Positions 40,513 to 48,918 of a DNA stretch of 64,000 nt are shown in pieces. The stretch comes from an uncultured Verrucomicrobiota bacterium (GTDB lineage Bacteria; Verrucomicrobiota; Verrucomicrobiia; Chthoniobacterales; JACTMZ01). Numbering within the stretch: position 1 is the first letter of the stretch; each line of letters begins with the position of its first letter. The position numbers and the translations under genes were made by a program. A model generated the notes under the pieces. It had not been told where the DNA came from. It saw only the letters and a program-made list of their open reading frames with translations, and made no database searches. The stretch lies in NCBI GenBank assembly GCA_903953565.1, contig CAJBKE010000004.1:140594-204593 (forward strand), read 5' to 3'.

Positions 40513-41400
40513 TCAACGATCACCCGCCGGCTGCAGCAGACGACGCATTGTTTCGATCGACACGCAATCGCGGAATACCATTTGTACATCCTCCGCCGCG
40601 GGTTCTTCGCCTTCCTCCGTATCGGCCAAGAGCGCCGCCGTGGTGGAAACAGTGCCGACCACCTTACCCGCCGCATTGAGCACAGGAGCGCCCGAGCTGC
40701 CCGCTCCATAATCCGCTGTCACCGTGACCCAAGTGCGCCGCACCTTGTCCTCGCCGCCCGATTCGGAAAACACCCGCGATACAATCCCCTCGCTCAGCGT
40801 GTAGAAACGTCCGTCCGGATGACCAATCACCCGCACCGCTTCCCCGGTGCGCACTCCATCCGCCAAAGACAAAGCGGACAACTCCGCATCACCCGGATCG
40901 ATTTCCAAAATGGCCGCGTCCCCATCGCGATCCGAGGCCAGCACGCGACGCACGGCGAATACCCGCCCATCAAAAGTCATCACGCCGAGCTCACCCGCCT
41001 TCTTGTCCTCGAGCACATGGTGGTTCGTCACAATGCGTCCGCGCGGATCGATCACCCACCCCGTGCTGACCGCACCCATGTGCGTTGTCTTGCAGTCCGC
41101 GCAATATTCCGCCGAACCGACAATGACCACCGCCCGGCATGCCTGCTCGTAATCCGAAGCCGCTTCTCCTGACCCTTCATCAACCTCGACGATCTTCCCC
41201 TGCGCTGCGGCCAGAGCCTCGATAGCCTCCGCGCCACTGATTCCGTCCACGCCCGCCTGCTGCAAGCCCTCGGTGAACTTCGCCTCCAAGGCCGCATCAT
41301 CGATCACCGGCGCCGCCTGCGCCGCGGCAAGAGAAAGCAGCAAACAAAACAAACCACCACGGACTCCACGTGCTCGCCTCTTTCTCTCAACCCTCATCAC
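40513..41400 (-). CDS. Secreted trypsin-like (S1 family) serine protease
   Basis: A 295-residue product with a signal peptide (LFCLLLSLAAAQAAP) after a basic N-terminus. The catalytic triad is visible: His in IVTNHHVLED, Asp in SDRDGDAAILEID and Ser in GAGSSGAPVLN. No PDZ domain follows, unlike DegP. A CxxC (YCADCKT) occurs before the protease domain. The first codons (MMRVERK) are formed by heptamer array 6, so the array supplies the start region. It lies directly downstream of a PDZ-domain protein gene and the two may work together in the envelope. Confidence 0.85.
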   Translation of the reverse strand: MMRVERKRRARGVRGGLFCLLLSLAAAQAAPVIDDAALEAKFTEGLQQAGVDGISGAEAIEALAAAQGKIVEVDEGSGEAASDYEQACRAVVIVGSAEYCADCKTTHMGAVSTGWVIDPRGRIVTNHHVLEDKKAGELGVMTFDGRVFAVRRVLASDRDGDAAILEIDPGDAELSALSLADGVRTGEAVRVIGHPDGRFYTLSEGIVSRVFSESGGEDKVRRTWVTVTADYGAGSSGAPVLNAAGKVVGTVSTTAALLADTEEGEEPAAEDVQMVFRDCVSIETMRRLLQPAGDR

Positions 41401-41412
41401 TCAACCCTCAAC
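41385..41412 (+). repeat. Heptamer array 6 (C-rich on plus strand)
   Basis: Units TCTCAAC, CCTCATC, ACTCAAC, CCTCAAC followed by TCCCC. It lies between the PDZ gene stop and the protease gene, and its reverse strand encodes the first residues of the protease ORF. Confidence 0.85.
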
Positions 41413-41417
41413 TCCCC

Positions 41418-42695
41418 TCAGCTTCCCGGCCGGAAAATGATCTGCTCGCGTCCGAGTGTCACCACGCGCGGCGGCGAACCGTCCCCCGATTGCACCTGAA
41501 GCGTCACACGCGTGTTGGGCTCGCCCTGGATCATGCGGACCACATCACCCAGGGGGCGGTTGCGCGAGTTGACCCACGATCCGCTGGCATCCGCGATGGC
41601 GAGAACACGATCGCCGCCGCGCAATTCGCCGCTGGCGCTGGCCGGGCCTCCCGGCACGAGCGAATCGAGCACCGGCAGACCATCAGCGCCGGCGGACAAA
41701 CGCGCACCGATCCCGATGGGCGCCGCGCTGCGGATGCCCCGCTTGGCCGCTTCGCGATCTGCCTGGTTGCTCAAGGAATCCGACCATTGCATTGCCGCCA
41801 AAGTATCATTGGCCGCCCACTGCGACGCGATCTGCCGTGCCGTGCGTTGGCGCACTTCGCCATCTTCCGGCGGCATCTGGGCGAACGTCTGCGCGGCGCC
41901 CACCGGGTCGGTCTTCACCTGCTCGGCCAGCACGCGGCTCATCAGGCGCGCCCGTGTTTGTGGATCCGGCACCTGCAGCGCCCAAGCGCGGGCTGCTTCC
42001 GGCGCGGTCGACGCCCAACCCGAAACAAAACGGGAAAGAAAACGCGTCTGCTGCCAATCCGTCAGCCCATCACCCATGGCCAAGGCGGCAGTGGGATCGG
42101 TCGCGGCCAACTTCTCCGCCGTCCGGGAGAGCACACCCACCCGCTGATCGCTGGAAAGAAATTCATTCGCCATGCCCGCCGCCTGCTGCGGGGTGATTTT
42201 CCCGCTGTTCATCAATTGCAAAGCGAGTGCGCCCGCCACGCCGAAGCGGCCGATATCGCCGCGCTGCGCCAATTCCGTCACAGTTGATCCCGACCACTCG
42301 CCGAGCAGGGCGAGCATGGCCATATCCTGCGACTCCGCATCCGGCAATTCTCTGACCCGCGCCATGGCTGCCTCCACCCCTTGGGCCGCGATCGGGCGAA
42401 ACATGGCATTGAGGTAGTCCTCGCGCGCCCGCCCGTTCTCGACTTCCACCTGTGCCGCAGACGCGCCCGTTTTCGGCGCCGCAGCCCCGTTCTTTTTCAC
42501 CGATGCCTTGGCCGCGCCGGCAAATCCCTCCTCGGGCGCCTCTTGCTCGCGCTCTGCTCCGCCCGCCTGTTCCGCAGCCGTTCCTTCCGGCACGTCCGCT
42601 GCTGCAATCCCGCCCGCTCCGGAATAGAAGATGCCACCCGCCAGCAGAACGCCGGCGAGGAGCAGGACGGCCACAATCACGCGCTGCTTTTTCAT
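41418..42695 (-). CDS. Membrane-anchored alpha-helical protein with C-terminal PDZ domain
   Basis: I use the ATG at 42695 (MKKQRVIVAVLLLAG); a GTG two codons earlier is the track start. One N-terminal membrane segment or signal is followed by a low-complexity Ala/Glu linker. A helical region of repeated units follows (residues about 95-310; for example WQQTRFLSRFVSGWASTAPEAARAWAL and DPVGAAQTFAQMPPEDGEVR). The C-terminal 100 residues resemble a PDZ domain (GIGARLSAGADGLPVLDSLVPGGPASASGELRGGDRVLAI). It probably acts in the periplasm as a substrate or protease adaptor. The trypsin-like protease gene follows immediately. Confidence 0.78.
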   Translation of the reverse strand: MKKQRVIVAVLLLAGVLLAGGIFYSGAGGIAAADVPEGTAAEQAGGAEREQEAPEEGFAGAAKASVKKNGAAAPKTGASAAQVEVENGRAREDYLNAMFRPIAAQGVEAAMARVRELPDAESQDMAMLALLGEWSGSTVTELAQRGDIGRFGVAGALALQLMNSGKITPQQAAGMANEFLSSDQRVGVLSRTAEKLAATDPTAALAMGDGLTDWQQTRFLSRFVSGWASTAPEAARAWALQVPDPQTRARLMSRVLAEQVKTDPVGAAQTFAQMPPEDGEVRQRTARQIASQWAANDTLAAMQWSDSLSNQADREAAKRGIRSAAPIGIGARLSAGADGLPVLDSLVPGGPASASGELRGGDRVLAIADASGSWVNSRNRPLGDVVRMIQGEPNTRVTLQVQSGDGSPPRVVTLGREQIIFRPGS

Positions 42696-42817
42696 CTCCA
42701 CAACCTACAAAGTGTCCACGCCGACCCTTGGTTCAAGCATTGTTTTGCCAAAGCTTACGCCCGGAAAAATGCCGCGCAGATTAAACCGCGTTGACCGGGA
42801 ACGCTCTCCATCCTCTA

Positions 42818-42988
42818 ATGCCCCTGATGAAGGCCATGCTTCTCCGTGTTCTCCTCGCCGCGGCAATCGCGCCATGCCTCACAGGTTGCGCGCTGCTCTT
42901 TCCTCAAGCGCCCACCGAGGTTCGCAACACCCGGATGCATGTCGACAGCAGCCCGATCTATTACGGCGGCCCGCTGTATCCGCGCTGA
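42818..42988 (+). CDS. Small lipoprotein
   Basis: A 56-residue product from the ATG at 42818 (an ATG at 42827 is also possible). The signal MLLRVLLAAAIAPCLTGC ends in a lipobox, leaving a mature peptide of about 30 residues ending IYYGGPLYPR. The function is unknown. It is divergent from the PDZ gene. The 3' end of this gene recurs in degraded form at 43107-43168, on the far side of element B. Confidence 0.6.
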   Translation: MPLMKAMLLRVLLAAAIAPCLTGCALLFPQAPTEVRNTRMHVDSSPIYYGGPLYPR

Positions 42989-43019
42989 TTCGACAGCTGC
43001 AATACAGCCTCTGATTTCG

Positions 43020-43101
43020 GGTAGGGCGGGGCCTCCGGACCCGCCGTGTGCCCCCAAAGAAGAGCGATCATCCCGGCGCGCCGAGGACGTCGCGCCCTAC
43101 C
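43020..43101. repeat. Double-hairpin palindromic element B
   Basis: Outer arms GGTAGGGCG and CGCCCTACC pair perfectly over 9 bp. The left half has an inner hairpin with a TCC loop (CGGGGCC-TCC-GGACCCG, one mismatch). The right half has GGCGCG/CGCGCC. It has the same plan as elements A and C. The 308-bp gap 42989-43296 holds this element, a repeated gene tail and element A', and no gene. Confidence 0.7.
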
Positions 43102-43106
43102 TTTTC

Positions 43107-43168
43107 ATCCATGTTGATCACCCAGCTACTTCCCGGCACGCTTTACCCGCGCCGATTCCACAGCTGCA
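43107..43168 (+). pseudogene. Degraded repeat of the lipoprotein gene tail
   Basis: The last 31 bases match 42971-43001 at 26 of 31 positions, and weaker similarity extends about 35 bases further upstream. The copy encodes TLYPR in place of PLYPR and has lost the stop. It has no start codon of its own. Confidence 0.5.
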
Positions 43169-43170
43169 TG

Positions 43171-43198
43171 AGGTGGATCGCGATTTCCCTATCGCGAT
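43171..43198. repeat. Half element A'
   Basis: AGGTGGAT followed by the hairpin ATCGCGAT-TTCCCT-ATCGCGAT. It is 24/28 identical to the left half of element A at 35987. No right outer arm was found. Confidence 0.6.
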
Positions 43199-43296
43199 TT
43201 CCAGCGTTCACGACAACGCAACGGTCTCTGATACGCACAAGGCTCCAAGAAGAACCCGTGACGGGCGCGCGCTAAAAGGATAACTCTTCGGGTTGC

Positions 43297-44946
43297 ATGG
43301 ATAAATTGACCTTCGACCGGCTAGGGCTTTCGCCGGAAGTTTTGAAAGCCGTCGCCGCGTTGGGTTTCGAGGAGGCGGCTCCGATCCAGGCGGCTGCCAT
43401 CCCGGTTCTGCTTGAGGGACGCGATGTCGTCGGACAATCGCAGACCGGCTCGGGCAAAACGGCGGCCTTTGCCATTCCGGCCATCGAGCTGTCCGTCGCC
43501 GCCGAGCGCGCCGTGCAGGTGTTGGTGCTTTGTCCCACGCGGGAGCTGGCCACCCAGGTGGCGGAGCAAGTGCACAAATTGGCCGCCTTCAAGCGTGGCA
43601 TGCAGGCGCTGCCGGTTTATGGCGGGGCGTCTTTCGAGCGGCAGGCCTATGAGCTGAAGCGCGGCGTCCAGATTGTTATCGGGACACCGGGCCGCGTCAT
43701 TGATCACTTGGAGCGCGGCACGATGAATTTGGACCGCGTGCGACTCGTCGTGCTCGATGAAGCGGATCGCATGCTCGACATGGGATTCCGCGATGACATC
43801 CGCAAGATCCTCGATTCGGTGCCGGAACAGCGGCAAACCGCGTTCTTTTCGGCCACCATGTCGCCGGGCATCCGCAGTCTGATCAACCGCTATTCCCGCG
43901 AGCCCGTCGCATTGCAAATCGAGCAGAAGGAGGTTGCGGCGCCCGCGATCGAACAATGGTTCTACGAAGTGCCGCCGCGGGGGAAGTTCGACGCCTTGAT
44001 GCGGTTGATCGATTTCCATGCGTTCCGTTCGGGCGTCATTTTCTGCAACACGCAGCGGATGGTCGATCAGTTGGCCGATGACCTGCAGGCGCAGGGCGTG
44101 CCGGCCGATCGCTTGCACGGGGGCATCGCGCAGGCGCAGCGCACGCGTGTCATGAACAAATTCAAAAAGGCCGGATTCGAATTTCTGGTCGCGACGGACG
44201 TGGCCGCGCGCGGCATCGACGTGCACGATCTGGAGTTGGTCGTGAATTTCGATCTGCCCTACGATCCGGAGGATTACGTGCATCGCATCGGAAGAACCGG
44301 GCGCGCGGGCAAACATGGCATGGCGGTGACTCTGGTCAGCGGTCGCGATCTGCGCAAAATCCAGTTTCTCGAACGTTTCGCCCGCACGAAGATCCGTCGG
44401 GGAACGCTGCCCACGGCGGGCGAAATCGGGGAAAAGCGGGCGGACGCACTCTTGTCGAAAGTGCGCACGGTGTTGGACGAAGGCACCTGGCGCGGCCAGG
44501 CTTCTTTGGTTGACCGCTTGCTCGAGGAAGGCGTCGACTCCACGGAATTGGCGGCCGCACTGTTTCAGATCCTGACCGGACCGGCGCCCGAGGCCACCGA
44601 GACCGTGGCTCCGGCCAAAGCCGCCCTGCCCTCACCGGACCGCGCAGTGGCTGCGAAAAGCGCTCCCCCGAAGTCCCGCGGCGGTCGCGCGTGGATTACG
44701 CTCAGTCTCGGACGCGGTGAGCTGTCCGGACCGCGTGATGTGGTCGATCTGTTCGTGGATTATGCCGGTCTTTCCGCGCAGGACGTCGGGCGGATCGAGT
44801 TGGGTGATGGCTCCTCGCTCGTCGAAGTGCCCGCTGGCTTTGCCCAAGGACTATCAACGGGCGGGAACTGGTTCGAGACCGCGAATGGCAGCGTGAACAT
44901 TTCCCCCGTGGCCGAGGCGCAAAAGGGGCGGAAGACGCGCCGTTGA
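43297..44946 (+). CDS. DEAD-box RNA helicase with C-terminal DbpA-type RNA-binding domain
   Basis: A 549-residue helicase. Motifs in order are GFEEAAPIQAAAIP (Q motif), QTGSGKTAAF (Walker A), PTRELATQ, TPGRVIDH, VLDEADRMLDMGF (DEAD), FSATMS (SAT), then GVIFCNTQR, ATDVAARGIDVHDL and HRIGRTGRAGKHG. The C-terminus (AWITLSLGRGELSGPRDVVDLFVDYAGLSAQDVGRIEL) resembles the DbpA/CsdA RNA-binding domain that guides ribosome assembly or cold-shock RNA unwinding. It is convergent with the EF-hand gene; the two stop codons touch. Confidence 0.95.
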   Translation: MDKLTFDRLGLSPEVLKAVAALGFEEAAPIQAAAIPVLLEGRDVVGQSQTGSGKTAAFAIPAIELSVAAERAVQVLVLCPTRELATQVAEQVHKLAAFKRGMQALPVYGGASFERQAYELKRGVQIVIGTPGRVIDHLERGTMNLDRVRLVVLDEADRMLDMGFRDDIRKILDSVPEQRQTAFFSATMSPGIRSLINRYSREPVALQIEQKEVAAPAIEQWFYEVPPRGKFDALMRLIDFHAFRSGVIFCNTQRMVDQLADDLQAQGVPADRLHGGIAQAQRTRVMNKFKKAGFEFLVATDVAARGIDVHDLELVVNFDLPYDPEDYVHRIGRTGRAGKHGMAVTLVSGRDLRKIQFLERFARTKIRRGTLPTAGEIGEKRADALLSKVRTVLDEGTWRGQASLVDRLLEEGVDSTELAAALFQILTGPAPEATETVAPAKAALPSPDRAVAAKSAPPKSRGGRAWITLSLGRGELSGPRDVVDLFVDYAGLSAQDVGRIELGDGSSLVEVPAGFAQGLSTGGNWFETANGSVNISPVAEAQKGRKTRR

Positions 44947-45189
44947 TCAGCGATCGGCCAAGGCCTCGATCTCGGCCAGCGTCACCGTGCCGCTGCCGTC
45001 TGCGTCAATCTTGCTGAAGTTGGCCGCAACGCGCGGCATGCCAGCCTGGGCTTCGGCCAAGGTGAGGCGTCCATCATGGTTTGTATCCGCGGCGGCAAAG
45101 CGCTCGGCGATCTCTTCGTTGCGCGAAGTGTCTGCACCGGCGGCGGGCCAGGCCAAGATGAGGGAGAAAGCCGCAACGAGGAATTTCAT
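44947..45189 (-). CDS. Small secreted EF-hand protein
   Basis: An 80-residue product from the ATG at 45189 (MKFLVAAFSLILAWPAAGA), which opens with a signal peptide. Two EF-hand calcium loops follow: DTNHDGRLTLAE and DADGSGTVTLAE. The longer track ORF has no support upstream of this start. It is a calcium-binding envelope protein of unknown role. The 230-bp gap to the carboxypeptidase gene on the same strand shows nothing recognisable. Confidence 0.82.
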   Translation of the reverse strand: MKFLVAAFSLILAWPAAGADTSRNEEIAERFAAADTNHDGRLTLAEAQAGMPRVAANFSKIDADGSGTVTLAEIEALADR

Positions 45190-45419
45190 GCGCGGATGGA
45201 AGAGAAGAAGTGATCGCATCGGTCCACTCTCGCGGGACCGGCGCGGAAGTAAAGACAGGACCCCTCCCCCCGCAGACCGCAAACGCATCCCGCGAGTTTT
45301 GCGTAGGACAGGCTTTCTACGCAACCACAGCGCACCGGCGGTCATCGTCATTGAGCCACCGTGCACTTGGCCGTTTGCGGTGCGCCCGGAGAATAAACGT
45401 CGGCCGAGGTCACTCCGGA

Positions 45420-46271
45420 TCAAGGCACTTCGTAAGCGAGCAACTTGTGCGCGGCGGCAAGCTGCTCCCAAAAGGCATCCGACTTCCCTCCCATCGCGAC
45501 ACCATAAAGGCGCGTGTTATCTTCTTCCCACACTAGGGCGACGCAGTCCGACGCCGCTGCGGTGTAGCCAATTTTGCCGCCGCGACAGTTGGGGTGCCGA
45601 TGAAGAATGCCGAGAGGGTTGCGTAAAAGCTGCGACGTGCCATCAGTCTTGCGCCAAAAGAGGAATTTGGTGGCGTTCGCCTGCCGGATCAGCGGATTGG
45701 CGTAAGCTGCCCTGAGTATTTGCACCATGTCAGCGGCAGTCGTGTGTTGGCCGCCAACACTGAATCCGGCGCTGTCTCTGAAGACCGAGTTCGTGGCGCC
45801 CACGCGACGCGCCATCGCCGTCATTTTTGCACCGAAAGCGGATTCGCTGCCGCTATTGTCGCGAGCCAAGGCCCGCGCCGCGTCGTTTGCGCTCACCACA
45901 AGCATGGCCTGCAACAGTTCGCGGCGGGTGTAGGCGCCCCCGACCGACTTCGGCAACCTCGTGCGGGGGCAGTTGGCATCTCCCGCTGTCACCGTGACCA
46001 GCTTGTCCAAGTTTCCGGCCTCGGCAATGACCAGGGCGGTAACGAGCTTCTGCAAGCTGGCTGCTTGCCGAGGTTGGTTGGCATTCTTTGCCGCGACCAC
46101 GCGGCCGGAGGAGTTGTCTACAATAATCACCGACTCCGCTTCGACACGTTGAGCCGCATTGCGGGCAGGGTATGTCCCGTTAACTTTCGGATAAAACGGT
46201 CGCGCCTCTGCGCTGAAGACAGAGAGAATCAGCACAGACAACAAGGTGAGAGCGAGACCCGGGCGAATCAT
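45420..46271 (-). CDS. D-alanyl-D-alanine carboxypeptidase family protein (peptidase S11)
   Basis: I use the ATG at 46271 (MIRPGLALTLLSVLILSVF), which starts a signal peptide; the track start adds 16 residues. The 283-residue product is a low-molecular-mass penicillin-binding protein that trims peptidoglycan stem peptides. The active-site SxxK is in AASLQKLVTAL and SxN is in VVSANDAARAL. The third motif reads GGKIGYT where KTG is normal, so the middle threonine is replaced by isoleucine. It lacks the C-terminal anchor domain of long PBP5 forms. Activity may be altered. Confidence 0.87.
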   Translation of the reverse strand: MIRPGLALTLLSVLILSVFSAEARPFYPKVNGTYPARNAAQRVEAESVIIVDNSSGRVVAAKNANQPRQAASLQKLVTALVIAEAGNLDKLVTVTAGDANCPRTRLPKSVGGAYTRRELLQAMLVVSANDAARALARDNSGSESAFGAKMTAMARRVGATNSVFRDSAGFSVGGQHTTAADMVQILRAAYANPLIRQANATKFLFWRKTDGTSQLLRNPLGILHRHPNCRGGKIGYTAAASDCVALVWEEDNTRLYGVAMGGKSDAFWEQLAAAHKLLAYEVP

Positions 46272-46355
46272 GTCGGCATAAAAAGCCGGTCGGGATACGC
46301 AGGGCAAGACAATCGCCACCGCCGCCCCTGGGCGGTAACAGGCCCCGCCACCGAT

Positions 46356-46440
46356 AGTGCCATTCTAGTGCCATTTCACTGCCATTTTCGTGACGTTTCT
46401 TGGCAAACTTTCGCCAACTTCGCCCAACTTCTGCCGACTC
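46356..46440. repeat. Two short tandem-repeat clusters
   Basis: 46356-46388 holds three 11-bp units (AGTGCCATTCT, AGTGCCATTTC, ACTGCCATTTT). 46401-46440 holds four 10-bp units ending ACTT or ACTC (such as TCGCCAACTT). They lie in the 483-bp gap upstream of the carboxypeptidase gene. They could be binding sites or decayed coding sequence. Confidence 0.45.
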
Positions 46441-46514
46441 CGCCGATATCAGCAAACACCCGCGAAGCCTGTATACTTGCGGGTTTAAGAGGGAATGGCC
46501 TCAAAAAAAGGAAG

Positions 46515-46535
46515 CGACCCTAACGGGATTCGAAC
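46515..46535 (-). other. tRNA 3'-end fragment, possible attachment-site scar
   Basis: On the minus strand a T-loop GTTCGAAT is followed by CCCGT and TAGGGTC, as in a tRNA 3' half. There is no matching T-stem 5' strand and no tRNA body. A T run follows. Such fragments are typical scars of tRNA-targeting integration. No integrase is in the window. Confidence 0.4.
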
Positions 46536-46754
46536 GTGAGCCTCAGAGACTTCCGCACCAATGTTCGTGGATTGGAAGTGTGTCATATGTAACAAGATGC
46601 AGATTATGGACATTTTTGCCAACGTCAAGTTATCGTGTGAATTTTTGCGTTCGGCGGCACTTCAACTGTCAGATTTGTCAGAGGTTTTTCCGATCCAACA
46701 CTCAAGGCCAATCGGGCCAATCGAAGCTGCTCCGAAATTTGATCCGTCCGCGGA
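46536..46754. other. AT-rich stretch without a convincing gene
   Basis: This part of the 46272-46754 gap is clearly lower in GC than its surroundings. A 72-codon plus-strand ORF (46561-46779, MFVDWKCVICNKMQ...) crosses it but overlaps the end of the next gene and resembles no family I know. It is probably foreign or decayed DNA next to the tRNA fragment. Confidence 0.45.
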
Positions 46755-48152
46755 TCAGGGCGAGCTATTGCTATCCTGATCAGCAACCGTGAGCAATTCC
46801 TCCGCGCGACGGCACTGCCCTGCCCTCAGCAGCCCCGAAATCTGATCAAGCTTGGCCTTTTCGACGCCCCCCGCTTTGCGCAGCGCATAAAGGCGGGCCG
46901 GCAGGCGGAGATCCTCGGCCGTGAAAGTGAAGGAATCGCCCAATTCCTGCCGGCGGGCATCTTGCACGGCCTCCAAGGCTGCGTAGCCATCTTCGTGGGT
47001 CGGCTCAATCACCGTGCCTTCGCCGTAATCATTCCACGTAACGAGTTGCACGACGGGCCATGGACCGTCCATCGCGGCCTTGAGCGTTTCGCGCATGGTG
47101 CGGCCTTCGCGACGCCCAAGGTTGTGCAAGCTGGTTTCGTAAACGTCCTCGAAGCCAGGATAGACTGACGGGATGGACTTGAGCGGGTCCGGGGAGCGGT
47201 AGTTGTGGGTGTCGGTGAGACGCTGCAAGATGACCTCTTCTCCGGGTTCGCCGTCGAACGGTTCGGTATGAACCCACGAAAAGCCACCGTCCGCCCCGGC
47301 ATCCTGCCACAGATGGTGAAGCGCGAAGAATGCGGGGTGCGGATCGCATGCGTCAACGGCACCGGCCCACGCTTCTTTTTCCTTCACGTAAATGGGACCG
47401 AAGTTGAGGAGCAAAGGACGACCTTCGAACTGGAAATACTGGGGGGCGCCGAACCATTCCGCGGCAGCCCACTTGAGGTTCTCGGCGAGTTGGGCGGGAA
47501 CTTCTGCGGGGGAAATTTTGCCCCAGTTCACAAGCAACTCGAGCGACCGATCCTCGTAGCATGCGGCGAACTTCATGCCGAATTTTCCGCACGCGTCGAA
47601 CATGGCCTTCGTAGCCTCATGGATCGCCGGGTAGTCCGCCGTGGGATAAGTGCCATACCAATCGACAATGACACCGTTGGCGCCGGCCAACTTCATTTGC
47701 AGGAGCTGACATTCGAGCACATCGGGGTCTGTTGAGTCGTAAAGCCCGATCAACGGATGAAACTTCGACCAGATGTCGGGCAAGCCGTTTTCTTTGATGA
47801 CTTCCGGGTCGTGCTCCTTGTTGTGACCGGTCCAGTGCGCACCCCACCGCCCCCTCACCGCGGGGGTTTCATACCACGGCATGTAGTGCATGAGCAGGGA
47901 CTTGGCCTGACCGTCCGACAAAGCGGACAAAGCGGGCGCCGTTTTGGCCGGCTCGATCGCTGCCGCCGGCGAGGGCTGCGGTTCCGGGGTAGCGGATATC
48001 TCGGGCGATGGCGAGGGCGTCGGGGACGAGGAGACCACTTCGATCTGCGTGGACGGCGCGGACGGTTTGCAACCGGAAACAGCCAGCAAAACCAGGGCGG
48101 ATGCTAGGAGTGTGGAGGCGCAGGAGCGCACCACGCGGGCAAGTTTGGCCAC
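46755..48152 (-). CDS. Lipoprotein glycoside hydrolase-like, GH99/GH71-like
   Basis: A 465-residue product. A lipoprotein signal ends VLLAVSGC, followed by a Pro/Ser/Thr-rich linker (residues 28-75). The catalytic part shows the GH99/GH71-like barrel pattern: LLMHYMPWYETP, NGVIVDWYGTYP, FAACYEDRS and TWNDYGEGTVIEPTHEDGY. The family includes endo-alpha-mannanases and alpha-1,3-glucanases (GH71). The second activity would fit the nearby alpha-glucan locus, but sequence reading alone does not separate them. It would act at the cell surface. The TPR gene lies just upstream on the same strand. Confidence 0.75.
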   Translation of the reverse strand: MAKLARVVRSCASTLLASALVLLAVSGCKPSAPSTQIEVVSSSPTPSPSPEISATPEPQPSPAAAIEPAKTAPALSALSDGQAKSLLMHYMPWYETPAVRGRWGAHWTGHNKEHDPEVIKENGLPDIWSKFHPLIGLYDSTDPDVLECQLLQMKLAGANGVIVDWYGTYPTADYPAIHEATKAMFDACGKFGMKFAACYEDRSLELLVNWGKISPAEVPAQLAENLKWAAAEWFGAPQYFQFEGRPLLLNFGPIYVKEKEAWAGAVDACDPHPAFFALHHLWQDAGADGGFSWVHTEPFDGEPGEEVILQRLTDTHNYRSPDPLKSIPSVYPGFEDVYETSLHNLGRREGRTMRETLKAAMDGPWPVVQLVTWNDYGEGTVIEPTHEDGYAALEAVQDARRQELGDSFTFTAEDLRLPARLYALRKAGGVEKAKLDQISGLLRAGQCRRAEELLTVADQDSNSSP

Positions 48153-48161
48153 TCTGGGGGA

Positions 48162-48869
48162 TTACTGGATTTTGGCGACGTGGGTCTCGGTCTCGGCTTT
48201 GAGACCCGGATTCAGTTCACCGGCCTTCGCATAAGCTTCTCTGGCGTTGGCGCCATTCTTCAGACTGTATTGCTCGGTGAGTCCGATGTTCAACCATGCC
48301 ACGCCCTTGAATTCGTTCGAAACCCCCGGCATGTCGAGAATGCTACGGTAGGAGGCCACGGCGGCATCGAACTTGCCGGTTCCCCGCTCCGCGTCACCGC
48401 GGATCATCGCCAACTCCGGCTTGGCCCAATCGACTCCGGAAAGTCCGACGGCCCGGGTCATCGACTCGAGCGCACCGGCGTAGTTTTTTTCGTGAAGTTG
48501 ACATTTGGCGAGCGCCTGCAACGCAGTGACTTCGGCCACCGGTTCGATGGGCGCATTGGTGGAAAGCGCGCTGTCAGCTGCCTCTCTGGCACTGGCGTAG
48601 TCCTGCTTCTGAGCCAACACCATGGCCTTTTTGCCCAAGGCCAAAGCGCGCTGGGTTGGCGTTTGCGCGTCGGCGACCGCAGCGTCATAATCGGCAACCG
48701 CTCCGTCGTGGTTGCCGGAGGCAGACTTCGCATCGCCTGCTTGGAGTTTTTCGGTGTAAGGGTCGGCTGACTGGGCGAGTGCGGCGACCGGCGCGAACAA
48801 TGCCAGGCTGACGGCCAGCACCAAGGGACGGGAAATCACGGCAAGCATATGGGAGGGTTCGGTGTTCAT
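48162..48869 (-). CDS. Secreted TPR-repeat protein
   Basis: The start is placed at 48869 (MNTEPSHMLAVISRPLVLAVSLALFAPVAALAQ); an ATG at 48848 is an alternative. A signal peptide is followed by about 200 residues of tetratricopeptide-like helices: KLQAGDAKSASGNHDGAVADYDAA, ALGKKAMVLAQKQDYASAREAADS and KCQLHEKNYAGALESMTRA. It is probably a periplasmic scaffold. It is divergent from the ROK kinase gene and lies nine bases before the GH99/71-like gene, so those two are likely an operon. Confidence 0.8.
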   Translation of the reverse strand: MNTEPSHMLAVISRPLVLAVSLALFAPVAALAQSADPYTEKLQAGDAKSASGNHDGAVADYDAAVADAQTPTQRALALGKKAMVLAQKQDYASAREAADSALSTNAPIEPVAEVTALQALAKCQLHEKNYAGALESMTRAVGLSGVDWAKPELAMIRGDAERGTGKFDAAVASYRSILDMPGVSNEFKGVAWLNIGLTEQYSLKNGANAREAYAKAGELNPGLKAETETHVAKIQ

Positions 48870-48918
48870 AGCGTTCACATCTGAGCATCGAATGGGCAGG
48901 TGCCAAAAGGAAAAGCAA

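Noticed and set aside
40434-40709. 92-codon N-terminal extension of pntAA in the track
   Set aside because: It overlaps the protease gene and is not part of the family; MTVFFPREPGAARI is the normal start.
46180-46455. Minus-strand ORF upstream of the carboxypeptidase, considered as an integrase tail
   Set aside because: Its sequence is explained by the short tandem repeats, and no catalytic recombinase residues are visible.
46561-46779. 72-codon ORF in the AT-rich gap
   Set aside because: No Shine-Dalgarno sequence, no known similarity, and it runs into the 3' end of the GH99/71-like gene; kept only as part of the island description.
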